From Taishania sp965247975 (GTDB lineage Bacteria > Bacteroidota > Bacteroidia > Flavobacteriales_D > Crocinitomicaceae), in the NCBI GenBank assembly GCA_965247975.1, contig OZ252050.1, forward strand, positions 248,001 through 312,000: a stretch of DNA of 64,000 nucleotides, written 5' to 3'. A program made the translations under genes and the position numbers. This document shows, one piece after another, positions 16,567 to 23,884 of the stretch; the stretch's first letter is position 1, and each line of letters starts with the position of its first letter. Under the pieces are notes generated by a model, which was given only the letters and a program-made list of their open reading frames with translations, did not search any database and had not been told where the DNA came from.

Positions 16567-18413
16567 CCTTTTATAACAGCATCAAGAATCCGTTTTTCTT
16601 TCTCCTTGTCCTTAATTTTTCGATTGATGTATTTTTCAATCATCAAACTAGCAATGGGAGCAGCCCAAGTTCCTCCAGCCCCAGCATTCTCAATAAACAC
16701 AGAAACAGCAATTTTGGGATTGTTCATCGGTGCAAAGCAAATAAAAACGGAGTGATCTTCTCCTCGCGGATTTTGAGCCGTTCCAGTTTTACCACAAACG
16801 GTTATTCCATCAATTCTTGCGCGTCTTGCAGTTCCTCCGCCTTCCCAAACAGCCATGCGCATTCCTTCAATAACAGGAGCGAAGTGTTTGCGCTCAACCA
16901 TCGTTTTGTGTTTTTTGCGGTATTCAGGCAATGGACCGTCTTTTCCAATAGATTTAACAATATGGGGAGTGATGTACCACCCGCGATTTGCCATGATGGC
17001 AGCAACATTTGCCATTTGCAGTGGTGTCAACATGACTTCTCCCTGTCCAATAGAAATTGAGCGGATACTCGAAAATGCCCAACCATTTTTGCCATACCAT
17101 TTATTGTAAAATTCTGGTGTTGGAATGAGTCCTGGGCGCATGCCCGAAACATCGACATCCATTTTATAACCTAAACCAAAACTGTGCATGTATTTGTCCC
17201 AAATACCTAAACCAATTTCGGCATCTTCAAAAATGCTCTTTTTCTTTCCTTGTTGAAGAATCCTGCGGGTAACGCCGTAAAAATAAGGGTTGCAGGACAT
17301 TTGAACGCCGCGCGCAACACTTGTAGCCGTTGGGTGACCATGACATCCAACAAGTGCTTTGTTACATGGAAAAGTTGCGTTTTCATCGATGACGCCTTCT
17401 TGTAAACCAATCAAAGCGTTGATTAATTTAAAAATAGATCCTGGTGGATATTCAGCCGCAAGTGGTCGCGGAAAAAGTGGTTTGTCAGGATCATTTAAAA
17501 GTTTGACGTAATTTTTAGAAATGTTAGACTTACCAACGAATAAGTTTGGATCGTAAGAAGGAGAGGAAACCATCGCTAAAATTTCGCCCGTTTCTGGTTC
17601 AATTGCCACGATGCAACCTCGTTTGTTTTGCATGAGTTTTTCGCCATATACTTGCAAATCAATGTCCATCCCAAGAGTTAATGCTGGAGCCTGAACAGCC
17701 ATTGTGTCGTAAATTCCATTCGCATAAGATTCGATGGCGTTATTCATGGCGGATGTTACGATGTAATGAACACCACGTTGTCCACGAAGTTGCTTTTCAT
17801 AAAAACGCTCAACACCTGTTCGACCTATATTATCTCCTGATCGATAATAAGGATCATTTTTTATTTCATCCGCATTTGTTTCTTGAATGTATCCCAATAT
17901 ATTGGCACCACCAGAAAATGGATAATTCCGCATGCTTGTGGCTTGTTCGTAAAAACCAGGAAAGCGATCTAAATGAGGAGCGATGTGGGCAATTTCTTCG
18001 CTGGTAAGTTCTTTTAAGAAAGGATAAGGGCGAATGGATTGATAATTTGGGACACGTTTACCATCTTTTCGCTTATATCTCCCTTCTCGATATTTAATAT
18101 TTTTAAATTGTTGACGAACCTCTTGACGGGTCATTCCAACCAATTTTCCAAATTCAACAGTATCGAGGTGTGTGATGTTGTCTTCAACAAACATCAAATT
18201 ATAGTAAGCCTTGTTGGTCACCACTTTTTTCATGTTGCGATCAAACATGGCAGCACGAGGTGGTGTAATAAATCTTCTTTTTTCTGCAATTTCTTGTGCT
18301 CTTACTTTCCAAGTGTCGTCCATGACTTGCATTTGAAAAAGGCGAAATAAATAGATAACCCCAGTAAGCACGATGAACGTCAAAATTACATATCGTCGAG
18401 AATCAAGATTCAT
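16563..18413 (-). CDS. mrdA: Penicillin-binding protein 2 (elongasome transpeptidase)
   Basis: Class B PBP of 616 residues that crosslinks peptidoglycan during elongation as partner of RodA. One N-terminal helix (about 7-25, YVILTFIVLTGVIYLFRLFQ) anchors it. The dimerisation/pedestal region follows, then the transpeptidase domain with all three catalytic motifs: the SxxK in PPGSIFKLINALIGL (Ser about 325), SxN in VQMSCNPYFYG (about 373) and KTG in CGKTGTAQNPRG (about 540). IGQGEVMLTPLQMANVAA is also canonical. Both ends overlap the neighbouring genes by ATGA. Intact and of normal length. Confidence 0.97.
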   Translation of the reverse strand: MNLDSRRYVILTFIVLTGVIYLFRLFQMQVMDDTWKVRAQEIAEKRRFITPPRAAMFDRNMKKVVTNKAYYNLMFVEDNITHLDTVEFGKLVGMTRQEVRQQFKNIKYREGRYKRKDGKRVPNYQSIRPYPFLKELTSEEIAHIAPHLDRFPGFYEQATSMRNYPFSGGANILGYIQETNADEIKNDPYYRSGDNIGRTGVERFYEKQLRGQRGVHYIVTSAMNNAIESYANGIYDTMAVQAPALTLGMDIDLQVYGEKLMQNKRGCIVAIEPETGEILAMVSSPSYDPNLFVGKSNISKNYVKLLNDPDKPLFPRPLAAEYPPGSIFKLINALIGLQEGVIDENATFPCNKALVGCHGHPTATSVARGVQMSCNPYFYGVTRRILQQGKKKSIFEDAEIGLGIWDKYMHSFGLGYKMDVDVSGMRPGLIPTPEFYNKWYGKNGWAFSSIRSISIGQGEVMLTPLQMANVAAIMANRGWYITPHIVKSIGKDGPLPEYRKKHKTMVERKHFAPVIEGMRMAVWEGGGTARRARIDGITVCGKTGTAQNPRGEDHSVFICFAPMNNPKIAVSVFIENAGAGGTWAAPIASLMIEKYINRKIKDKEKEKRILDAVIKG

Positions 18414-18925
18414 TTTGCTGTTGCTTTTTTGATAAATAGCATTTGGAATAGCACACAGAACAAGTATGACACAGGCGCTGAAACAATTGTTTTACGTAAA
18501 ATATAGCCTAGTTCATTTAATTTGAACATTTCGATGGCAAAAAACCAGAAATGATGAATAAGCAACAAGGAACCAAAGGCATAAAGAAACCACATTTGGC
18601 CCATTTCATACATAGATCCTTCCTTGATTGGGTCGTAGCCGTCTCGTTGGCTAAACGCTTTGTAAATAATTGGTCGCAAGTATGCAATAAGAACCAAGGA
18701 AGATGTATGTAGTCCATAGGTATTCGACATAATATCGATAATAATTCCCATGGCAAATGCCAATAACATGGATGGAATTACTTTAAACTCAAAAGGCAAA
18801 AGGACTATAAATAACGGGTAAATCATTGGATGAATTCCGAGTCCTAATTCGAATTGATTTAATACCATTGTTTGAATCACAACAAAAAAGGCAAATCGTG
18901 CAGTATGTTTTAGCAGGTTTTTCAT
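18410..18925 (-). CDS. mreD: Rod shape-determining protein MreD
   Basis: A small membrane protein of 171 residues with five or six predicted helices, including FAFFVVIQTMVLNQF, IYPLFIVLLPFEFKV, MLLAFAMGIIIDIMSNTYGL and ALSYLFCVLFQMLFI-like sequence near the C-terminus. Sequence conservation in MreD is low, so the call rests on topology, length and its position between mreC and mrdA. The FAMGIIIDIMSNTYGLHTSS stretch (about 57-76) is the best family match. It links MreC to the elongasome in the inner membrane. ATGA overlaps on both sides. Confidence 0.92.
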   Translation of the reverse strand: MKNLLKHTARFAFFVVIQTMVLNQFELGLGIHPMIYPLFIVLLPFEFKVIPSMLLAFAMGIIIDIMSNTYGLHTSSLVLIAYLRPIIYKAFSQRDGYDPIKEGSMYEMGQMWFLYAFGSLLLIHHFWFFAIEMFKLNELGYILRKTIVSAPVSYLFCVLFQMLFIKKATAK

Positions 18926-19761
18926 TTGATAGCTGGCACGGGGATTTGCGATTCAAGTTCTTTTTGTTCTTCAAGCATAAGATTACGAACCACATAAACG
19001 GATTGAAGTGATCGATAATCTTCTGTAAATAAAATGCGTACATCCCAAAATGCTTCTCCTTCCACGGGTTTTAACGTAGCAACCTTTCCGATGAGAATTC
19101 CCGATGGATAAATACCAGAGCTACCTCGGGTGTAAACCTTTGACCACTTTTTAATTTTTTGGTCATTTGAAATACCTGTCAAATTACCATAGCGCGCGTC
19201 TCGATGATCCCATTTCAACAAACCGTTTAATCCGATTGGTTTAATTGTAATATCAATGTTAATGTCATCAGTGAGGACAGTTTTGATCACAGAAAAATGC
19301 GCACTACAATTATGTATAACACCCACAACGCCATTGTCAGAAATAACACCCATTCCTGGTTTTACACCTTGTCGCGTACCGATATCAATGGTGAAATAAT
19401 TGTTCGTTTTGTCTACTGTAGAAGAAATTACACTTCCTTCAATGTACTCGTATTTTTGTTTGTAAAGAGTGTCGTCAATGCTATACAAATGACGTTGAAT
19501 TTTAACAAAATTGCGTGGAACTTGTTCCAAAAGTTGTTTGTTGCTTTTTTGAAGCTTTTTATTGGTTTTACTAAGTGTTAATTGCTTTGTGACATCGTTT
19601 CTCCAACTAAGCACTGTACCGGCAACATTGGATGCGGTCGTGAAGTATTGAGAGCGAGGAAAAGCAAAAAATGAAAAGTAAAGAGATAGCGCAATAACTT
19701 GTAAACCTGCGAACACAAGAAACACTTGAAAACGTTTAAGAAATGCAGTAAGATTGCGCAT
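18922..19761 (-). CDS. mreC: Rod shape-determining protein MreC
   Basis: A bitopic inner-membrane protein of 279 residues that scaffolds PBP2/RodA in the periplasm. Residues 12-32 are the membrane helix (VFLVFAGLQVIALSLYFSFF). Residues 55-85 form the coiled coil (KQLTLSKTNKKLQKSNKQLL). The double beta-barrel follows with the signature GVKPGMGVISDNGVVGVIH (about 132-150) and GIYPSGILIGKV (about 225-236). It is the first gene of the mreC-mreD-mrdA-rodA operon. In most bacteria mreB lies directly upstream, but here the next gene upstream is msrB. A TATCTTTG box 6 bases before the ATG is probably too close unless the true start or leader differs. Confidence 0.96.
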   Translation of the reverse strand: MRNLTAFLKRFQVFLVFAGLQVIALSLYFSFFAFPRSQYFTTASNVAGTVLSWRNDVTKQLTLSKTNKKLQKSNKQLLEQVPRNFVKIQRHLYSIDDTLYKQKYEYIEGSVISSTVDKTNNYFTIDIGTRQGVKPGMGVISDNGVVGVIHNCSAHFSVIKTVLTDDINIDITIKPIGLNGLLKWDHRDARYGNLTGISNDQKIKKWSKVYTRGSSGIYPSGILIGKVATLKPVEGEAFWDVRILFTEDYRSLQSVYVVRNLMLEEQKELESQIPVPAIK

Positions 19762-19766
19762 AAATG

Positions 19767-19774
19767 CAAAGATA
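19767..19774 (-). promoter_or_regulatory. -7 box at the mreC operon
   Basis: The minus strand reads TATCTTTG, an exact consensus match, but it ends only 5 bases before the annotated mreC ATG. If used, the mRNA would be nearly leaderless or translation would start further in. No -33 TTG at the right distance. Confidence 0.3.
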
Positions 19775-19846
19775 AAAAACGAATTTGCTTATCGGTATTT
19801 CGTGAGATGTTTAATTCGAATTTTTTACTTGAATTTATGCAAGAAG

Positions 19847-20347
19847 TTATTTCTCTTCAAAACCCAATGATGCAGAATTCACGCAATATCTGATTCCTGT
19901 TTCAGTAGGTCCGTCGTTAAATACATGTCCCAAGTGACCATTGCATTTCGCGCACACAATTTCTGTTCTAATCATACCATGACTTCTGTCTTCAATTTCA
20001 ATGATTGTACTATCCGAAATTGCTGCGTCAAAACTTGGCCAACCACAATGAGATTCAAATTTAGAATCGCTTTTAAATAGAGGGGAATTGCATCCCGCAC
20101 AATGGTAAATTCCATCTTCGAAATGAAGGTTGTATTCACCAGTTCCTGGACGCTCCGTGCCTTTTTGGCGAAGTACATAATATTGATTTGGCGACAGCTC
20201 TTTTTGCCATTCTTCATCTGTTTTTACTACTTTTTGAACCATTTTAGAATCTTTTTGTGTGGATACAATTTCTTTTTCTTGCTGTGCACAGCCATAGAAC
20301 TGAAATAATGCAATCAATCCAACTGTTAATGTTTTATACTTTTTCAT
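19847..20347 (-). CDS. msrB: Peptide-methionine (R)-S-oxide reductase, exported lipoprotein
   Basis: Reduces methionine R-sulfoxide in oxidised proteins. The 166-residue product starts with a signal peptide and lipobox (LIALFQFYGCAQQ, Cys20), so it acts in the periplasm or on a membrane surface rather than in the cytosol. The MsrB fold shows the four zinc cysteines, HCAGCNSPLF (about 78-87) and EIVCAKCNGHLGHVF (about 129-143), the substrate-binding HCGWPSFDAAI, and the catalytic RYCVNSASLGF (Cys about 155). The catalytic domain is complete. It is monocistronic between mreC and the fumarase gene. Confidence 0.95.
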   Translation of the reverse strand: MKKYKTLTVGLIALFQFYGCAQQEKEIVSTQKDSKMVQKVVKTDEEWQKELSPNQYYVLRQKGTERPGTGEYNLHFEDGIYHCAGCNSPLFKSDSKFESHCGWPSFDAAISDSTIIEIEDRSHGMIRTEIVCAKCNGHLGHVFNDGPTETGIRYCVNSASLGFEEK

Positions 20348-20421
20348 AAATGTTTTATGATATTAACGAAAGAAAACAACATTTGGATTTAAGCATTAGT
20401 TAAATTTTGTCAATTTTCGAA

Positions 20422-22026
20422 TTAGATGCTTTCAAAAAAATCATTCCCTTTATCGTCTGTGATTATGAAAGCAGGAAAATCTTTCACACGGATTTTGCGG
20501 ATTGCTTCCATTCCCATTTCGGCAAAATCAACAACTTCCACCGATAGGATGTTTTCTTTGGCTAGAATAGCGGCAGGGCCACCAACTGAACCTAGGTAGA
20601 ATCCACCATACGCTTGACATGCGTCTTTTACTTGCTTAGAACGATTTCCTTTAGCCAGCATAATCATGCTTCCGCCTACAGATTGAAAGTTTGACACATA
20701 AGGATCCATTCGACCTGCAGTTGTTGGCCCGAAACTGCCTGATGGCATTCCTTCCGGTGTTTTTGCCGGGCCAGCATAATAAATTGGATGATTTTTAAAG
20801 TATTCGGGCATCGGAAGTCCTTGATCTAACATGTCTTGGATACGTGCATGCGCACTGTCCCTTGCCACGATTAATGTTCCATTTAATTTTAATCTTGTTT
20901 TAATCGGATATTTTGAAAGTTCAGCTAAAATTTCTGACATTGGTTTGTCTAAATCTATCTCCACTGCTGGTTGCAGATGAGGTGCTATTTCTGGTAAAAA
21001 TCGTCTAGGATTTTGCTCTAATTGCTCAATGTAAAGTCCTTCCTTGGTAATTTTAGCCTTAATATTTCTATCCGCAGAACAAGAAACTCCTAATCCTACT
21101 GGACATGAAGCTGCATGTCTTGGTAAACGAATAACGCGAACGTCGTGTGTAAAATATTTCCCTCCGAACTGAGCACCAATCAAACTTTCTTGACAGATTT
21201 TATGTACTCGTTGTTCCCATTCTAAATCTCGAAATGCTTGACCACCGATGTTACCTTCTGTTGGCAATTCATCGTAATAACCAGCAGAAGCTTTTTTAAC
21301 AACAGAAAGATTTGCTTCAGCAGATGTCCCACCTATTACCAACGCTAAATGATACGGAGGACAGGCTGCAGTGCCAAGGTCAAGAATTTTTTCTCTAACA
21401 AATGCTTCCAGTGACGCTTCGTTTAACAGCGATTTTGTTTTTTGGTATAAAAATGATTTATTGGCCGAACCTCCACCTTTTGCTAAGAATAGGAATTCAT
21501 AGGAACTGCCTTTTTTAGCATAAATATCTATTTGTGCTGGTAAGTTTGTTCCTGTGTTTTTTTCTTCAAACATGCTCAAAGGAGCCATTTGAGAGTATCT
21601 TAAATTTCTATTTTGGTATGTATTATAAATTCCTTTAGAAAGGTGTTCCTCGTCAATTGCACCAGTAAATACATTTTCACCTTTTTTTGCCATAACAACA
21701 GCTGTTCCAGTATCTTGACAAGATGGTAATTGTCCTTCTGCTGCGACGACCGCGTTTTGCAATAAATTATAAGCCACAAATCGATCATTGTCTGTAGCTT
21801 CTGGATCGTGTAAAATATTATTGAGTTTTGTTAGGTGCGTTGGTCTTAGGTAAAAAGAAACATCCGCAAGCGCAGCCTCGGCGATAAATTCTAACGCTTT
21901 TGGGTCAATGACTAATATTTCTTGATCGTTAAATTTTTCTACTGAAACGAAGTCACTTGATATTTTGCGGTATTCAGTATTGTCTCTTAAAATTGGAAAG
22001 GGTTCTTGATAAAAAAAGTCTGACAT
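20422..22026 (-). CDS. fumA: Class I (iron-sulfur) fumarate hydratase
   Basis: Interconverts fumarate and malate in the TCA cycle using an oxygen-sensitive 4Fe-4S cluster. The 534-residue length fits the single-chain class I enzyme. Cluster and substrate motifs are visible: LPSCQDTGTAVVMAKKG (about 98-114), ACPPYHLALVIGG (about 217-229), HAASCPVGLGVSCSADRN (about 307-324), and the beta-domain GRMDPYVSNFQSVGGSMIML with CQAYGGFYLGSVGGPAAILA. A minus-strand TACCTTTG box lies 24 bases upstream. It is a single gene following recA on the same strand, separated by the recA terminator. Confidence 0.95.
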   Translation of the reverse strand: MSDFFYQEPFPILRDNTEYRKISSDFVSVEKFNDQEILVIDPKALEFIAEAALADVSFYLRPTHLTKLNNILHDPEATDNDRFVAYNLLQNAVVAAEGQLPSCQDTGTAVVMAKKGENVFTGAIDEEHLSKGIYNTYQNRNLRYSQMAPLSMFEEKNTGTNLPAQIDIYAKKGSSYEFLFLAKGGGSANKSFLYQKTKSLLNEASLEAFVREKILDLGTAACPPYHLALVIGGTSAEANLSVVKKASAGYYDELPTEGNIGGQAFRDLEWEQRVHKICQESLIGAQFGGKYFTHDVRVIRLPRHAASCPVGLGVSCSADRNIKAKITKEGLYIEQLEQNPRRFLPEIAPHLQPAVEIDLDKPMSEILAELSKYPIKTRLKLNGTLIVARDSAHARIQDMLDQGLPMPEYFKNHPIYYAGPAKTPEGMPSGSFGPTTAGRMDPYVSNFQSVGGSMIMLAKGNRSKQVKDACQAYGGFYLGSVGGPAAILAKENILSVEVVDFAEMGMEAIRKIRVKDFPAFIITDDKGNDFFESI

Positions 22027-22049
22027 AACTCGTTGTATTTGTTGTTGAA

Positions 22050-22057
22050 CAAAGGTA
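22050..22057 (-). promoter_or_regulatory. -7 promoter box of the fumarase gene
   Basis: The minus strand reads TACCTTTG (TAnnTTTG), 24 bases before the fumarase ATG and downstream of the recA terminator. No -33 TTG at 17-20 bases. Confidence 0.4.
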
Positions 22058-22112
22058 CGAAAAGTAGTTAGGTGCTGAATGGATTTTACCTTAAAATTTG
22101 GGATGTTCGCAA

Positions 22113-22145
22113 CAAAAAAACGGGATTGGAAACAATCCCGTTTTA
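22113..22145 (-). terminator. Rho-independent terminator of recA
   Basis: On the minus strand an AAAACGGGATTG stem pairs with CAATCCCGTTTT around a TTTC loop and continues into a run of Ts. It begins 16 bases after the recA stop, so it should end the recA transcript. The stem is perfect over 12 pairs. Confidence 0.85.
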
Positions 22146-22160
22146 CTCTACGATATGCAA

Positions 22161-23195
22161 TTAGTCTTGTTCCACTGGCACAAGCGCTGTGCGCGGTGAA
22201 CCAAGAGCATCTTTGATCAATTTTTCGAGTTCTTCCATGAGTTCAAGGTTGTCAAGTATCAAGGTTTTAACAGCATCTCTTCCTTGACCTAATCTCGTTT
22301 CGCCGTACGAAAACCATGAACCACTTTTTTTGATGATGTTTAAGTCAACACCAAGGTCAATGATTTCTCCAACTTTAGAGATTCCTTCTCCATACATGAT
22401 GTCAAATTCAGCTTTACGGAAAGGTGGTGCAATTTTATTTTTTACAACTTTAACTTTCACACGATTTCCCATAATTTCTTCGCCGTCTTTGATTTGACTT
22501 GCTTTACGGATGTCGATTCTAACGGAAGCATAGAATTTAAGTGCGTTTCCACCAGTAGTTGTTTCAGGATTCCCGAACATGACTCCGATTTTATCACGCA
22601 ATTGGTTAATAAATATGCAGCAACATTTTGCTTTACTTATAGATCCAGTAAGTTTTCTTAATGCTTTTGACATCAATCTTGCCTGTAATCCCATTTGAGA
22701 ATCACCCATTTCACCTTCGATTTCTGCTTTAGGTGTTAATGCAGCAACTGAATCTACAATAAGTAAATCGACTGCACCCGAGCGAATTAAGTTGTCCGCA
22801 ATTTCAAGTGCTTGTTCTCCGTTGTCGGGTTGAGAAATAATGAGGTTATCAATATCTACACCAATTTTTGCTGCGTAGAATTGGTCAAATGCGTGCTCTG
22901 CGTCTATAAATGCAGCAATTCCACCTTGTTTTTGCACTTCAGCGATTGCGTGCAATGCTAGTGTTGTTTTACCTGATGATTCTGGACCATAGATTTCGAC
23001 AACACGACCTTTCGGAAATCCGTTTACTCCGAGTGCTAAGTCTAAGGTAAGTGATCCAGATGGAATTACTTCCACTTCTACCACAGGTTCGTCTCCCAGT
23101 TTCATAACTGTTCCTTTACCATACGCTTTGTCTAACTTATCCATTGTAAGTTGAAGCGCTTTTAATTTTTCTTGATTTACATCTTTCATTGCCAT
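22161..23195 (-). CDS. recA: Recombinase RecA
   Basis: Forms the DNA strand-exchange filament in homologous recombination and triggers the SOS response where LexA exists. The 344-residue protein has Walker A EIYGPESSGKTTLALHAI (about 68-85), Walker B LLIVDSVAAL (about 142-151), the loop region QMGLQARLMSKALRKLTG, FINQLRDKIGVMFGNPETTTGGNAL (loop 2, about 197-220) and the C-terminal acidic tail. It is complete. A good Bacteroidota promoter lies just upstream, partly inside the bcp 3' end region, and a strong terminator follows. I saw no obvious LexA-type palindrome in the short leader. Confidence 0.98.
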   Translation of the reverse strand: MAMKDVNQEKLKALQLTMDKLDKAYGKGTVMKLGDEPVVEVEVIPSGSLTLDLALGVNGFPKGRVVEIYGPESSGKTTLALHAIAEVQKQGGIAAFIDAEHAFDQFYAAKIGVDIDNLIISQPDNGEQALEIADNLIRSGAVDLLIVDSVAALTPKAEIEGEMGDSQMGLQARLMSKALRKLTGSISKAKCCCIFINQLRDKIGVMFGNPETTTGGNALKFYASVRIDIRKASQIKDGEEIMGNRVKVKVVKNKIAPPFRKAEFDIMYGEGISKVGEIIDLGVDLNIIKKSGSWFSYGETRLGQGRDAVKTLILDNLELMEELEKLIKDALGSPRTALVPVEQD

Positions 23196-23224
23196 ATCGT
23201 TTTGGTTTTAAAATTAAGTATGTG

Positions 23225-23253
23225 CAAATGTATACGCCGTAGAACGTAAACAA
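23225..23253 (-). promoter_or_regulatory. recA promoter, TTG-N18-TACATTTG
   Basis: On the minus strand TTG (complement at 23251-23253) is followed after 18 bases by TACATTTG (23225-23232), matching the Bacteroidota promoter form TTG-N17-20-TAnnTTTG. It lies 29 bases before the recA ATG. This is one of the best promoter matches in the window. Confidence 0.6.
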
Positions 23254-23265
23254 TTTACGTGGTGA

Positions 23266-23730
23266 TTATTTGTTTATAATTTCTAAGATTTCTTCGGCAT
23301 GAGCCTTTGTTTTCGGTTTTTCGATAATCCCGATAATTGTTTGTGATTCATCAATGATAAAAGTAGTTCGATGAATCCCGTCATATTCTCTTCCCATAAA
23401 TTTTTTCGGTCCCCAAACCCCAAAGGTATCAATGACTTTTCTGTCGGTATCTGCAATTAGCGGGAACGGAAGGTTGAATTTTTCGGTAAATTTTTGATGT
23501 GACTTTGAATCGTCCATACTGATTCCGATGATTGAAATGTTCTTTTGTTGTAAGACGCTGTAATTATCGCGAAGATTACAAGCTTGAACAGTGCAAGCAG
23601 GTGTGTTGTCTTTTGGGTAGAAATAAATGACTAGCAATTTTCCTTTGTAATCGCTCAGTTCAATTTTGTTTCCTGAACCATCAAGACCAGAGAACGAAGG
23701 CGCTTTGTCTCCAATTTTTAAGTGTTTCAT
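23266..23730 (-). CDS. bcp: Thioredoxin-dependent peroxiredoxin, Bcp/PrxQ type
   Basis: Reduces hydrogen peroxide and organic hydroperoxides in the cytosol. The 154-residue protein shows the PrxQ active site YFYPKDNTPACTVQACNLRD (about 36-55), with the peroxidatic Cys in PACT and the resolving Cys five residues later (CTVQAC), and GISMDDSKSHQKFTEKFNLPF. The C-terminal GIHRTTFIIDESQTI is typical. It lies upstream of recA on the same strand with a 70-base gap holding a promoter for recA, so the two are probably separate units. Confidence 0.95.
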   Translation of the reverse strand: MKHLKIGDKAPSFSGLDGSGNKIELSDYKGKLLVIYFYPKDNTPACTVQACNLRDNYSVLQQKNISIIGISMDDSKSHQKFTEKFNLPFPLIADTDRKVIDTFGVWGPKKFMGREYDGIHRTTFIIDESQTIIGIIEKPKTKAHAEEILEIINK

Positions 23731-23884
23731 GTTTAATTTTTTAATCGTAGATTGTTTAAATAATAATCAAATGTACAACAAAAAATTAATTATCCAAATA
23801 AATAAACAGAAAAATGATTAAAAAATGCGCATTTCAATGAAATTGAAAGAAAATTAGAGGACAATAAATTATTTGGATTAAAAT

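Noticed and set aside
16524..17060. 178-residue open frame on the plus strand inside mrdA/rodA
   Set aside because: Antisense to two well-conserved genes with intact catalytic motifs; composition is that of a shadow frame.
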